Positions 51,962-64,000 of a DNA stretch of 64,000 nt are shown here, in pieces. Position 1 is the stretch's first letter; each line of letters begins with the position of its first letter. Under the pieces are notes generated by a model, which saw only the letters and a program-made list of their open reading frames with translations, searched no databases and was not told where the DNA came from. The stretch covers positions 52,363,617-52,427,616 of the forward strand of contig CM063502.1 of the NCBI GenBank assembly GCA_032207245.1, written 5' to 3'. A program made the translations under genes and the position numbers. The stretch is from Pardosa pseudoannulata (lineage: Eukaryota; Arthropoda; Arachnida; Araneae; Lycosidae).

Positions 51962-54900
51962 AATACATTATTAATTCTACAACATAATAAATTTCATATT
52001 TGATATCATATTTCATGCGGTTGGAAGTCAAAACGTTAAATAGGATATTTATTCTTGAATACATTATTGACATATGAAAACTTGCTTAGTGTTATATACA
52101 TCTCATTTAAGTGATTAAAATTTTAGATAAAGGCACAGTATTGTGTTCATCTAAAATAATTTATGTACACTCTTTGATTAAAATCCTCCTATAAAATAGC
52201 TAAACTATCCCTCATACATATTTGTTTAACCGAGTATATTAATCTCATATTCAGCACAGTATATCGAGATCGTCTAGACGTTATTAATGTTCTACATATT
52301 GCGTGAATCTACCTACATTAGTATATATCGACGTAAAAGTGTTCTTCACATATACATGCTTCCGGAGATGTGGGAAATGCAGATCCGGAGAAGTAAAGAT
52401 CTTTCCGTTGATGAACGATTAACTAACTTAGGGCAGTCATATTTTTTATTGAGAAAGAATAATCGATATATGAAGATTTGTTCATAAGTATTGCTGCTAA
52501 TATACTTCCCCAGCGTTGAATATTTATCGTGTAATTTGTGTCGTAGTTCAAGTTATCAAGTAGTGGAGAAAACTTTCGAATAATTTGCGGCTTACCTTTA
52601 GTTATTATCTTATAGAACATGCAATATAAGTGTTTTGCAATAATTTTATGCAACAAAGTTTAAACGAAGAATAGAGTTGCATCTTTCCTCATAGTGAATT
52701 AAATAACGCTAAATGTTTCCGAAATTATACATTTTCCTACTTTATGTCTCCCGAACAAGTGATATTTCCAATTAATTATACATTCTTTACATGATGTTAT
52801 CGATAAATTTAAGACAAAGTATTCAAGAAGTGTAAATGATATTTAAGTAAATTATTGAAATTCAAAAATTGATTCAGATTTAAAATATCCATTACAAAAA
52901 AAAATATTTATATATGCATCTTCATTACATAAAATAGCTATTTCTCTGAGAAAAATTCTACTTCTACTAAATATCAGATGAAATTCAGAAAAGTGTTAAT
53001 AATTATGTATTTCGTAGTTATGCATGTCTTTAGAACATAATTCATTTTCTACACATATGAATTCGACCAAGACGAAATATGAGTAACCAAATTATTTATT
53101 TCGGCAATTTTAAACTAATTACCATTTTTCTCTTGCCCAAGGAAGGTCGGGCCTTCCAACAATTGGATCAAATTGCGAAATGAGTCAATTGGTATATAAT
53201 GCCACTAAACTCCTATAAAGGATTTAATGTATAATCCTATTCATATACTGAAGTATAAATATCTGTAAACTTATTTAGTTTTATAAATATTTTTATACTT
53301 TATTTCTAAGAATAATTTTTTTTGAGAAAAAAAATTTAGAGAAAAAAAATTTAAGCCACTAAAACATTTCCTATAACTGAAGATATACTGAATAATGCTA
53401 CTAATTTAGTAATAAAATATCTATAAAACTTATTTAGTTTTAAACATAATCTTTATTACTTGAGAATTTCTAAAGAATTTGTATTATTTAAACCACACAT
53501 ATTTTTTTGGATGCCCTAAAACAATAAAACACTGTTGTGAACGAAGTTTGTGTATCGACTTAAATTATTTGGGTTATTTTTCTCATGGAACACGTTTAAG
53601 GATCACTGGTTGATGGAACAAATTCTACTCATTTAGTAATAAACTATCTATAAAGTAATTTAATATTAAATATAATTTTCACTGTCTTTAAAAAGTCTTG
53701 AAATTTTTAACTAATTAATCAACATACATTTTTTTATTAAAAATAAACATTTGTAACGAAGTTTTTACATTAAATTATTTTTATTAATAAAATATTTTGT
53801 ATTTATATTTGGTAATACTAAAAAATATTTATTATATAACTTTATGTTTTGTTTGTTTTACTTTAATAACATTTTTCTTTTCTTTTCATTACAACACAAT
53901 TATAAATTATTTTGTACAGTGTATTATGATTTTATATAAACAATTATAAGAATAATAAATTTTTTTAATACTTAAGATTTTTTTTTCTAAACAAATTAAT
54001 ATTTATACTAATGTTTTTAAATTAAAATATAAAATTTTTTACTTAAAATAAATATAACTTGAATAACACTAAATTTAATAATGATAAATTTAAATAATAA
54101 TTTATGCATGCGTCTTCGTATAAATAAACTGTTGAATTTCTTAAAAGGTAAAGGTTTCTAATAACACCTAAATTGTATTACATAAGATTTGCCTGTTAGA
54201 TATTCTTAGTCAATTTATATGGATAATATCATAATATGGTAATTTTCTCTCTCATCACAATCATCCACTTATTACGAATTATTAAAATTACTTTAAAAAA
54301 CCACTTAATTCTAAAATGAATTCACATTATATCGATATTTTAAAAAAATGATCTGAACTCAAATTGAAATTCAATCTCGATTTGTTTACTGGAATGACAT
54401 TGGGGAAATCTCAAAAATAAAAAATAAATGTACGATTAAAAAGACCCATAACATTGAATAGATGCTATCAAGAGGTTAATGGGGTGTAATGTGTTATCAA
54501 AAGAGTAATTACTAACGACAGCCAGTCTCTATAAAATTGAAATTACATCTCATAAGATAACTTTTTTTTAATCTGAATTTTATAAAGAGCCTTCTTGCTG
54601 GTTTGATAACCGAATTTAATAATATGTTTAATACATACTACAGCTTTCCCTCTTTTACTATTGCTTTAAAAATTGATTATTTTCACTTTTATTTTGTAAA
54701 GGGCTTTCAGATGTAAAACTAAAATTACACAATCGTTATTTTTCAATTTGAACATTTATATTATTTAACATTTAATATGAAATATGTATATGAATAATAT
54801 AAAAGAAAAAAATCTGGAATAGTATGGCTATGAATACATTTCTGTAATGTAAATGAGTAAATTTATTAGCCAATAGTATTTTAAATATTTCATGCTATTA

Positions 54901-55829
54901 AATATCAGTAATTTCAGTAATTTAACCGATTTTATATTTAAGTTTCTTTCTCTGGGAATAGTTAATAAAATATTTAATAAAATATACTTTATTGGAACTA
55001 TATTTTATCTTCAGTGAATGAGGAAGCTAATCCTAGAAACAAACCCTAAAATTTTCAAATAAATTCTATTATTATAGGTTTTTTTATTTGTATCAACATT
55101 CTATGAGTTTGCAATCGTCGTAGAATATTTTGCTTCTTTTAAGGAACATCAACTTAGGATTTAAATTTAGGATGCATAAATTTTAGAGCTAACATTAAAT
55201 TGCCTATACAATGTAATATTAAAATCACATAGTTAATTCTAAAACAATTCTAGTATGTCTGGTAGTCTGAATTTACAGTAGTCTCAAACTTAAAAAAATG
55301 TGTTATTATTATCAATAATTCGTGAATTTTTATTATAATCACTTTTGACTCTACAAAGAAAAGTTGCAATAATACAATTGGAGATACTATCAAGAATAAT
55401 GATATTGTCAATGAATAGGGAATATCTAACACTTTTTCTGTTCTCCTTAAAGGTAAAATCAAATTTTTTTAATAAAATCAAAATTTTTGAACACGAAAAA
55501 TAAGTAAATTCAAATAAAAACGGATGAGGAAAGCTGAATGTCCTTAAATTGATTACTGCTTTATAAGATGCTTTACTCAATTCCATGAGCATAACATACT
55601 TTTAAGTAGTCCAGTGTCCTTATCGAGACTGAGAAATTTGCCAGTTAGAATGAATAGAAATAAGAGATTTTAATCCAGCTGAGGAGAATTTAAAGGAAAA
55701 TATAGAAAAATAATAACAACAGTACTGGTATAGTTGTGAAAATGGGAAATATACCTGTGAAATGTGCAAGAAAATAAGTAATGAACTAATTTTTAATAAT
55801 AGTATAACACAATATTTCGTTATTGGACC
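51957..55829. other. AT-rich stretch, no gene
   Basis: No gene was recognised. The segment 52,287-52,487 has a 66-codon frame with a less AT-biased middle (PEMWEMQIRRSKDLSVDERL) but no family match or clear splice context. Confidence 0.45.
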
Positions 55830-56032
55830 CGGAAGTTTCCCTACCTATTTGGTCGGCTTTGGTTTGGAGCTCTACGGTCTACTTATTACAACACGAAGAC
55901 TAATGAGACCGGGACCTACAGGTTAAAGCCGATTCCGAACCGCTACGAACATCCATGCCACAGTGGTATTCGAACCCACGAACTCCGGTACCAAAGGCCA
56001 GCACCCTAACTAATCAGCCATCGTTCGGCATA
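55830..56032 (-). mobile_element. tRNA-derived SINE of a second family (minus)
   Basis: In reverse complement the head reads CGATGGCTGATTAGTTAGGG (A box, 56,003-56,020) and later GTGGGTTCGAATACC (B box, 55,965-55,979), with good tRNA spacing and a clear GTTCGAAT core. The body continues with GGCTTTAACCTGTAGGTCCC and AGTAGACCGTAGAGCTCC to about 55,830. The body does not resemble the 36,957/50,104 family. Confidence 0.75.
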
Positions 56033-56039
56033 AATCTGG

Positions 56040-57946
56040 GGAAGCTAGGAAGTCCGTCTTACCACTGTAGCAAAAGGGGTCATCTATATCATTTCTTACA
56101 AAAATCGTGTGAATTAGTAGAAATCTATATTAAAAAATCTCCAAATAAATCTCCCCTAAATTATTTTAAATTATTATATGGCAGTAAAATTTTCATAAAC
56201 AAACATAAATAAATTTTCAATGTCTTAGATGCAAATTATTCATTAAAACAACTTAGCTATTGATTTTCACATTTTATTTTCTTCCCCACCCTCCATGGTT
56301 CTACAATCACCCTCGGGTTTATTGTAAGTGTGGCCCATAACATTACGTTCCAGTTCAGAATAGTTTAACGGATTTAAATCTATCACCTACCCTTTAAAAA
56401 GATATGTGACAAAAGTCAATAAGTAGAGAAAGCAAATATAAGATTCGCAGAAGTACATGATATGTGACTATGAACACAGAAATCTTTCAACGTGGAAGTA
56501 ATTGATCTCTATTTTAGGCAAATCAAGAATATGGATAGTTCTGATAAGTGGGGAACCAAGACAACCAACATTTCTTTAAAAAAACAAGTAAAATATGTTT
56601 TAGTACAAAACAAAAACATTCTACACAGCCGATAGTAAAGATCTAATGTTTACTTATAATGGCGTCTTCCATCGTAAATTTATACAGCTAACGAGTAGGA
56701 TGCTTGTGCATTTTCTTCCTAAAAAGACTTATGTATTATTACCCTTGGATCAAGTTATCATCCAATATCGTAACCATTATCATCGACCGTGGTTTTGAAA
56801 ATCTTCGACAAAATTGATACCTATATGTGAATGAATTGATATATTTGTTGCAACACGAATGATAAGCAACACACGGAAACGAGCTCAAACTCAGATAATA
56901 ATTCACTATTCCATTTATATATTAATACAAATAATTTTAATATAAAATCATAGTTTAAATATACATAAAGAAATGATTTTATTATTTTGTAGTCATTTGT
57001 TTCACTAATAATGAACACATGTTTGTAAGTAGCAGCAGCAATGACAAATTGCTTTCCGTTTTATAATCAATCTCAATTTTTACTTAAACTAACTAAAATC
57101 TTGCAGTTTGGGGGTAATGTAGTTATACAGTTTTGTACCCAAGACAATCCAGTTTCTATCGTTTAAATAAATTTTACATTTTTCGTTAGATAGTATTACT
57201 TCACTAAGTTTTACTTCACTAACATCAGTGGTACTGCCATCTTAAAACACTAAATAAACGCAACGGGAAATTTGCCGCTGAATTTTAACCCAGGAAGCAA
57301 GTTGACCTACTCCACACTTCCCATTACTACTACTGTGACACGCGCTTGAATATCATATTTCTCTCATTAATACCAAGCTTTAATTTTGCGGAACACGAAG
57401 TTTTGGAATTAAAGGCTTAGAAATTTTAAGACAAATTTCGAAGGGGTAGTTGAAAGATAATTTATTAGCCCTATTTATCCGTAAGGATAAATGACTATTT
57501 TTGAGTAGAATATATTTTAACAAAATAGTGCTCCTTTTTATGTCCCGTAAAATTGCTTGAAATTTATGAAATAGCAGAATGAGCATTTAAATGGACGGCA
57601 CACCACGATAAAAGTCAAAATTGCGGCAATATCTTTTTCCCTGTTAAGCTGTAATTAATTAACCCTTTAGTTATATAGTAGATTACATATTTCATACACG
57701 GGTGAGAAAAGTTTTAAGTTTAGAAAACGAATCTAGGGCTTTTTACAAAAATATTGTCAAACATTAACAGATTTTAAGCTAGCAATAGAAACTCGGATGA
57801 AATTTGCCTGAAAATTTTATGTTTCTATGATATTAAGAAATTTTGAAACATAAACAAAATCATGAACTTATTTCTTTAATTATATTTAAATTGTAATTTT
57901 ATATTAAATTATTTTTATCAACATATAAATGAAGCAGTGAATTGTT
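56040..57946. other. AT-rich stretch, no gene
   Basis: Nothing recognised. A donor-like ATT/GTAAGTG near 56,320 has no partner. Confidence 0.5.
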
Positions 57947-58580
57947 ATATGAGTTACTTCTTTCCATGTGTTAAAAATATAAAGTATATTCCAGGTTTGC
58001 TTTATATTTTTAACAATTTCATGTATTAAAAATATAAAGAAAATTAATGTTTTAGTATCTGTTATTTTATAAGAAATGTAATTATTACTATGTGATACAA
58101 TTACCACTAATAATTACTCAAAAATTCTAAAATAGAACTTGTATCGCTACAAGTGATACAAAGTGTTATATGTATTTTCACTTCTTTCCGTGTGTTAAAA
58201 ATATAAAGCATATTACAGGTATGCTTTATATTTTTTACCATTTCACGTATTAAAAATATAAAGAAAATTAATGTTTTAGTATTTATTATTTTATAAGAAA
58301 TGTAATTATTATTATGTGATACAATTACCACTAATAATTACTCAAAAATTCTAAAATAGAATTTGTATCTCTACAAGTGATACAAAGTGTTATATATGTT
58401 AAAAATATAAAGCACATACCAGGTATGTTTTATATTTTTAACCATTTCATGTATTAAAAATATAAAGAAAATTAATGTTTTAGTATCTATTATTTTATAA
58501 GAAATGTAATTATTATTATGTGATACAATTACCACTAATAATAACTCGAACATTCTGAAATAGAATTTGTACCCCTATAA
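57947..58580. repeat. three tandem units of about 220 bp, each with a hairpin
   Basis: TTAAAAATATAAAG recurs at 57,971, 58,195 and 58,399 (periods 224 and 204; the third unit has a deletion). Each copy begins an inverted repeat; unit 2 has TTAAAAATATAAAGCATA and TATGCTTTATATTTTT around a 7-base loop. On the - strand each unit keeps an open frame starting MVIVSH.NNYISYKI, but the composition is AT-driven and no function is inferred. Confidence 0.88.
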
Positions 58581-59474
58581 GTGATTCGACAAATATTAGT
58601 GTTTTCTGATAAGGACTTGAAGTTATAAGAATATTTGGTGGTAGAGACGCTGATAACTTTGCATCTTATTTAATCTTTTTAAAACTATTTCTCAAATGTT
58701 ATATTTACAGACTTTATCAGACATGTTTTGATCTATATCTAATAAAATTGATTTTTCAGAAATGGCAATTTATAAAATTTTAAAAACTATCAATAAAATA
58801 CAATGATGAATTGCAGACACAATAAATAACGATTAAACATAATTATAACACAAAATTTAAATTTAAATTTAAATAAAGAAAGGGCTTTATCTTTATACCT
58901 TTAATTCGTTAAGTATGTTTTTAAGTTAATTTTCTAAAAACCATCTTAACTGATTTCATGTACAAATTATGATAACTGTGTTTCATTTTTCATACATTTT
59001 AAATTAGAAATGTAAATCAAGGAACTATTAATAACAGATAATGATATTTGCTTATATATATTGAAAACTAGGAAAAACAAAGAAATGTATCACTGAGAAA
59101 TTAATAATTGTGGGTAGTATTGAATATTTCATAGATGAACAGACCAATAAAATCAATATTTAAATTTTTTTCACATTTATCGCCGTTACATACAAACTAG
59201 AACGAATAACTTTTCAAAATATCCAATATAAATCAATAAATCGATAATTTTTTCAAAGCATTAAATGTAAACCAATAAATGCGTATAAATATATTGCATT
59301 GCAAAAGAACTCAGGCCGTTTAATTAAATGCAGTTAATACCAAAACCCTAAACGACCTCGCTTTTATTTTCAGCTCTTTTTGACCTCGTAAAATGTTACA
59401 ACTCATGAATGGCATTCAAGAGTACTTTATTGCTTTCGTGTCTTCGTTGTTATAAACTTAAAAGTTTCTAAAAG
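58581..59474. other. AT-rich stretch, no gene
   Basis: Nothing recognised. Confidence 0.5.
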
Positions 59475-59675
59475 ATGGATCAGATCCAGAAGAATGAACT
59501 GAAAATCCACCCTTGTAATGACTTGACTCTTTTAATGAAAGCACATGCCTTTAAAAGCAAGCTTAGAGGCTTTAATCTCCGGTTGAACGATGCAAACATT
59601 TCTATCACCAGATGTGATATTGAACACAACTTTTCTGATCCAGGAACACAGACTGGCAGTAATTTTTTTTATTAA
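59475..59675 (+). pseudogene. possible hAT/ZBED-type transposase fragment
   Basis: A 66-codon frame with protein-like composition reads LTLLMKAHAFKSKLRGFNLR, then LNDANIS. Domesticated and mobile hAT proteins of the ZBED5/GTF2IRD2/SCAND3 type have a similar AFK.KL..F...L...N..HFP pattern. The match is short and by eye only. No TIRs or zinc finger were seen. It could instead be a host exon. Confidence 0.3.
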
Positions 59676-59885
59676 ATTCTTCACAAAATATTTACTTTGT
59701 AGTTTTGCAGTCCACGTATTCATCGGATTCTTATTTGAACAGTTTCTTGTATTCAATAACACTGCGGTGAATCAAACATAACAATAATTTTATATTTTAA
59801 CTTAAATAAAGGGAAAGTTGATATACTTTAATTTGCAATATATCAATGTGTGTAATATATATAGCAATATATTAGCAATAATAGC

Positions 59886-59908
59886 AATATATCAAAATTA
59901 TTTAATTT

Positions 59909-59911
<3 letters not shown>
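59886..59911. repeat. short R1-edge copy
   Basis: ATATATCAAAATTATTTA, identical to the edge of R1 at 60,342-60,360, followed directly by (TA)n. Confidence 0.5.

Positions 59912-59972
<61 letters not shown>
59912..59972. repeat. (TA)n microsatellite
   Basis: Uninterrupted TA repeat. Confidence 0.97.
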
Positions 59973-59976
<4 letters not shown>

Positions 59977-60025
59977 CTCAAATGTTGACTAACAGAAGTC
60001 ACCGACAATTTAAAATTTTAATGCA

Positions 60026-61262
<1,237 letters not shown>

Positions 61263-62244
61263 TTTACTTATTATACATGAGATAAGTTACATTCAGTCTT
61301 AAGCTATAATGGAAACCTCTTTATAAATATTTTGCGGGTATAAATATCGCATAAAATGAGCTATTTCGCAAAAACGTGCTGAGATGTTTAAACAGAGAAA
61401 TTCTTTATATAAGATAAAATTCAAGACTATTATCAAAAAGCAATTCCCAAAATCAAACTTCTAAATTCAATTTAATTTTTCTAAAAATTTAAGTTTATAT
61501 AGTTCTCAATGTTTTTATTATTATTTGTTTCTTTTGAACAAAATGTGATAAAAAGCTACATTTTAAACGCAATGGTCACGTTTCAAATGTGAGATATTTT
61601 GTAATAGAGTTGTTAACTTACATGAGGTAAAATTTTGAAAGACTTTATAGGAAGATCGTCTGTGAAATAAGAATTGTGAAGGAAATTTCAAAATGAATAA
61701 TGGCTGTACGCATTTGAATATAAAGTGAATGGCTTTTAGCTTGGCAATTTCAGTGAACCACATTACTGAATGCTTACCACTTGTATCCAAAAGAGTCATT
61801 TTAAGAGTGTACATATTCCAACTTTTTTTATTCCTTTTATTTTAAAAATAATGGAAATCATGAAAAATAGAAGATTTTGTGGAAATGTAATCTTTGATTC
61901 TTTATTAATCAAAATATAAGGGCCTTCGTTATCCGTTCCAGAGCAATGATTATTATCTCAAATAATAAAGTAGAAAATTTAATTTTTTTAATTTTTCACA
62001 TGTAGATTGTGTAAAAATAAAAATCCTTATCAGTTTATATCAGAAATATTAGTCTATTAATGTTTAGTTATAATTTTATAATTTTAGTTATTTCTCATAT
62101 AATCAGTAAAAACAATTTTGCACCATTGTTATAATATAACAAGTTAATATCTTTGTAAGAATAATAATATATTTGATGTTGCAAATTTTTATGTAAAAAA
62201 TAAATAAATGACTTATAATTTTTTGCTGTATTCATTCTCTATAA
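61263..62244. other. AT-rich stretch, no gene
   Basis: Nothing recognised. Confidence 0.5.
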
Positions 62245-62496
62245 TACAACAAACTGATTAAACTTTACAACGGCTATAATTTCACAAAAGTAGCATTTAT
62301 AGGTACATCAACTTATGCAGCCTCTTTTATCAATGTGGCCTCAGATAGTAAAAAGGTTACCAGCTCTGATTTAAACCCTGATCTTATTAGTCCTGGTGTA
62401 GCAAAACTGTATGAAGCACTACAACCCATGTTTGTTCAAAACGCTTATTTTATCTGTGTAAATCATCGACATAAAATTTTTATTCTAAATGCATAA
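62245..62496 (+). other. 83-codon open frame, uncertain
   Basis: Open stop-to-stop with a less AT-rich middle reading FIGTSTYAASFINVASDSKK, then DLNPDLISPGVAKLYEALQP. It lacks an early ATG. The reverse complement of its middle (TACAGTTTTGCTACACCAGG) resembles the 3' tail of the SINE at 50,104 (TATAGACTTTCCTACACCTGG), so it may be a mobile-element relic rather than an exon. Confidence 0.2.
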
Positions 62497-62639
62497 AAAT
62501 AATCTTTTGTATATTAATGTATTAATTTATAAAATAGCACCTTCATGTAACTTTACGTATTTCTAAATAAATCAGTTTTACTTGAGTAGTAAAAGGAATA
62601 ACATCGTGAATTGCCTGATAATACAAATACTGTACTCAC

Positions 62640-62672
62640 CTTTTTCACATAATTTTCAGACATAAAATAAAT
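62640..62672 (-). other. 33-nt exon-like segment (minus strand)
   Basis: In reverse complement it is preceded by AAATTTATTATTAG and followed by GTGAGTACAG, a consensus donor. The 33 nt are open only in phase 0 (IYFMSENYVKK). The acceptor is modest and the sequence AT-rich, so this could be chance. Confidence 0.2.
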
Positions 62673-63654
62673 CTAATAATAAATTTGAAATCAGTATGCA
62701 TTTTACATAAAAATATGATTCTCTGTCTAAATTACTGATTACTCTCACCATATCTTAATTTAAAGTAATTTATAATAATTATAAGAATAATATTTAATAT
62801 TTAATATGAGAAAGTTTCCATTTAGAACATATAGAATAAGTAATGAAGTTCTCTTATTTCCGTCTAAAGTATGACTTCATAAATTATCACCGAGAAATGT
62901 ATTGCTTTTGTTTAAAGCTTTTAAATTAATGACCCCCAAATTTTTATTTTACGTTTTCCAAACTGCTTATACATTTCCAAGTGAAATATATAAATCCTAG
63001 ATTGAAAAAGAGCACTAAAAATGAGAATAAACTGTTTTTTGAACGAAATAAAGTTAACAGTGCTGACCTATGCACATTAAAACCTGTGTATATCAAATTT
63101 ACTCTAAATCCATTCAATCTATGTCTTTGTATAAAGGACAACAATAAAAATATTTTTCATTAATATACAAAGAGAGAGGGACAAAGTGAAATGTAACAAT
63201 TTGATTTTCTATGTCCCTTTGCGAAGTAACGAAAGTGAAATAATCTATTTTAAGAAGATACAAACCAATATCTTACATTTAAAAAGCGCCCTTATATTAA
63301 TAAAAGTAAAATTAATTCAGCCGTATAGTAGGAATACCTTTAATTTTACAATTCTTAAATTTGAGGTATAAATAAAAAAATTAATAAACTCTTATGTAAA
63401 TATATAAACTACAAGCTGAAATTATATTCAACTGGGCATTTATTTTAAGTATTTTGAAATATCAGTAAAATTCGATTAATGCATAACATTTATCAAGATA
63501 TATTTTAATTTTATTTTCAACGCAGCTTTGCTAGAAATTTAGCATTAAAAAATGGTAAACTCTAAATATGTTTGTCTGTTAGGTGCGGTAAGCTTCTAAT
63601 CCTGCAATGCTACAATCCTGCAAAGCTACAATTACTTCATTAAAAATGTGTGTT
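62673..63654. other. AT-rich stretch, no gene
   Basis: Nothing recognised. Two overlapping frames of about 60 codons near 63 kb lack protein-like composition. Confidence 0.5.
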
Positions 63655-63889
63655 CTAATTTATTCCGAAGTTCATTAGTTCTGAGACTATCCAAGCAGTT
63701 TCTTGATTAAGCATTGCATCCGCTTTAGAATATTCTAGCAAACTAGGTATTTCATACAAAACTTCACGATTTTCTTTATTTTTCGAATCGTTGTCATTAC
63801 ATAAAGATAAAATTAAAGATAACAGAAGTTTTGAACAGCTTAAGACAATAAGACGAAACAAGTGAATTCCTTCCACAAACAGGAAATCT
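63655..63889 (-). other. exon-like segment at the window edge (minus)
   Basis: In reverse complement a branch-like TTCTAAT and pyrimidine-rich TCTGCTCCTAG precede an open frame of about 78 codons. It starts FLFVEGIHLFRLIVLSCSK, has a hydrophobic first half, then NDNDSKNKENREVLYEIP, then LLEYSKADAMLNQETAWIV, then a stop at 63,655 overlapping an AATAAA. The second half has an amphipathic helix pattern loosely like ARM/HEAT repeats. That resemblance is weak. It may be a terminal coding exon or a decayed one; the upstream gene would lie beyond 64 kb. Confidence 0.3.
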
Positions 63890-64000
63890 AGGAGCAGAAT
63901 TAGAATTTAAACTTTTCGCGATCAAGTTTGAAAACATTTACTTACTTCAAGGAATTACTTTATTTAACGCATCTGTGCTCATATACAGAACTTGCATAAC

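Noticed and set aside
63655..63876. Firm ARM-repeat (importin-alpha or TMCO6-like) assignment
   Set aside because: Only a loose helix pattern is shared; too weak for a name.

Overview
This window is AT-rich eukaryotic DNA with no complete, recognisable protein-coding gene. It is dominated by decayed transposons, tRNA-derived SINEs, tandem repeats and very long (TA)n microsatellites. The transposons belong to piggyBac and several Tc1/mariner lineages. One lineage carries a DUF4817-like helix-turn-helix and a DDE_3-like catalytic domain, a combination I associate with arthropods. Together with the large non-coding spacing and the (CA)n/(TA)n arrays, this suggests a large arthropod genome, perhaps an arachnid; that placement is an inference and is weak.

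Layout. 0.3-1.1 kb: decayed mariner-like transposase. 3.3-5.05 kb: four tandem units of about 436 bp. 5.5-7.45 kb: a 333-bp tandem array, near-identical on the left and decaying to the right, interrupted by an A-rich tract. 7.68-8.40 kb: internally deleted mariner with both TIRs. 8.47-10.54 kb: piggyBac-like element with TTAA target duplication, TIRs and subterminal repeats; its transposase has lost the central part. 11.9-13.06 kb: Tc1/mariner-superfamily element with a pseudogene for a DDE transposase. 13.56-15.5 kb: an old tandem duplication, each copy holding an exon-like block with splice signals. 15.73-16.06 kb: CpG-rich promoter-like island. 18.67-20.3 kb: SINE, LINE fragment and SINE. 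21.55-22.02 kb: giant (TA)n. 22.3-22.7, 35.4-35.7, 38.2-39.1 and 57.9-58.6 kb: short tandem duplications. 39.8-41.2 and 59.9-61.3 kb: two inverted copies of an unnamed repeat of about 480 bp ('R1' here), each bounded by microsatellites. 42.55-43.48 kb: foldback/MITE-like element with TIRs of about 190 bp. Further SINEs lie at 36.96, 50.1 and 55.8 kb.

Possible host-gene signal is limited. There are short exon-like segments at 28,132-28,165 (-), 34,142-34,337 (+), 62,640-62,672 (-) and 63,655-63,889 (-), each with plausible splice signals but no recognised product. If they are real, the window is mostly intron or intergenic DNA of one or more large genes. RNA-seq or comparison with a related genome would settle this.

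The most distinctive observations are the R1/microsatellite composites with their shared peptide, the duplicated exon-like cassettes at 13.7 and 14.9 kb, the SINE family with a possible LINE partner, and the long-TIR element carrying a transposase DNA-binding-domain fragment.
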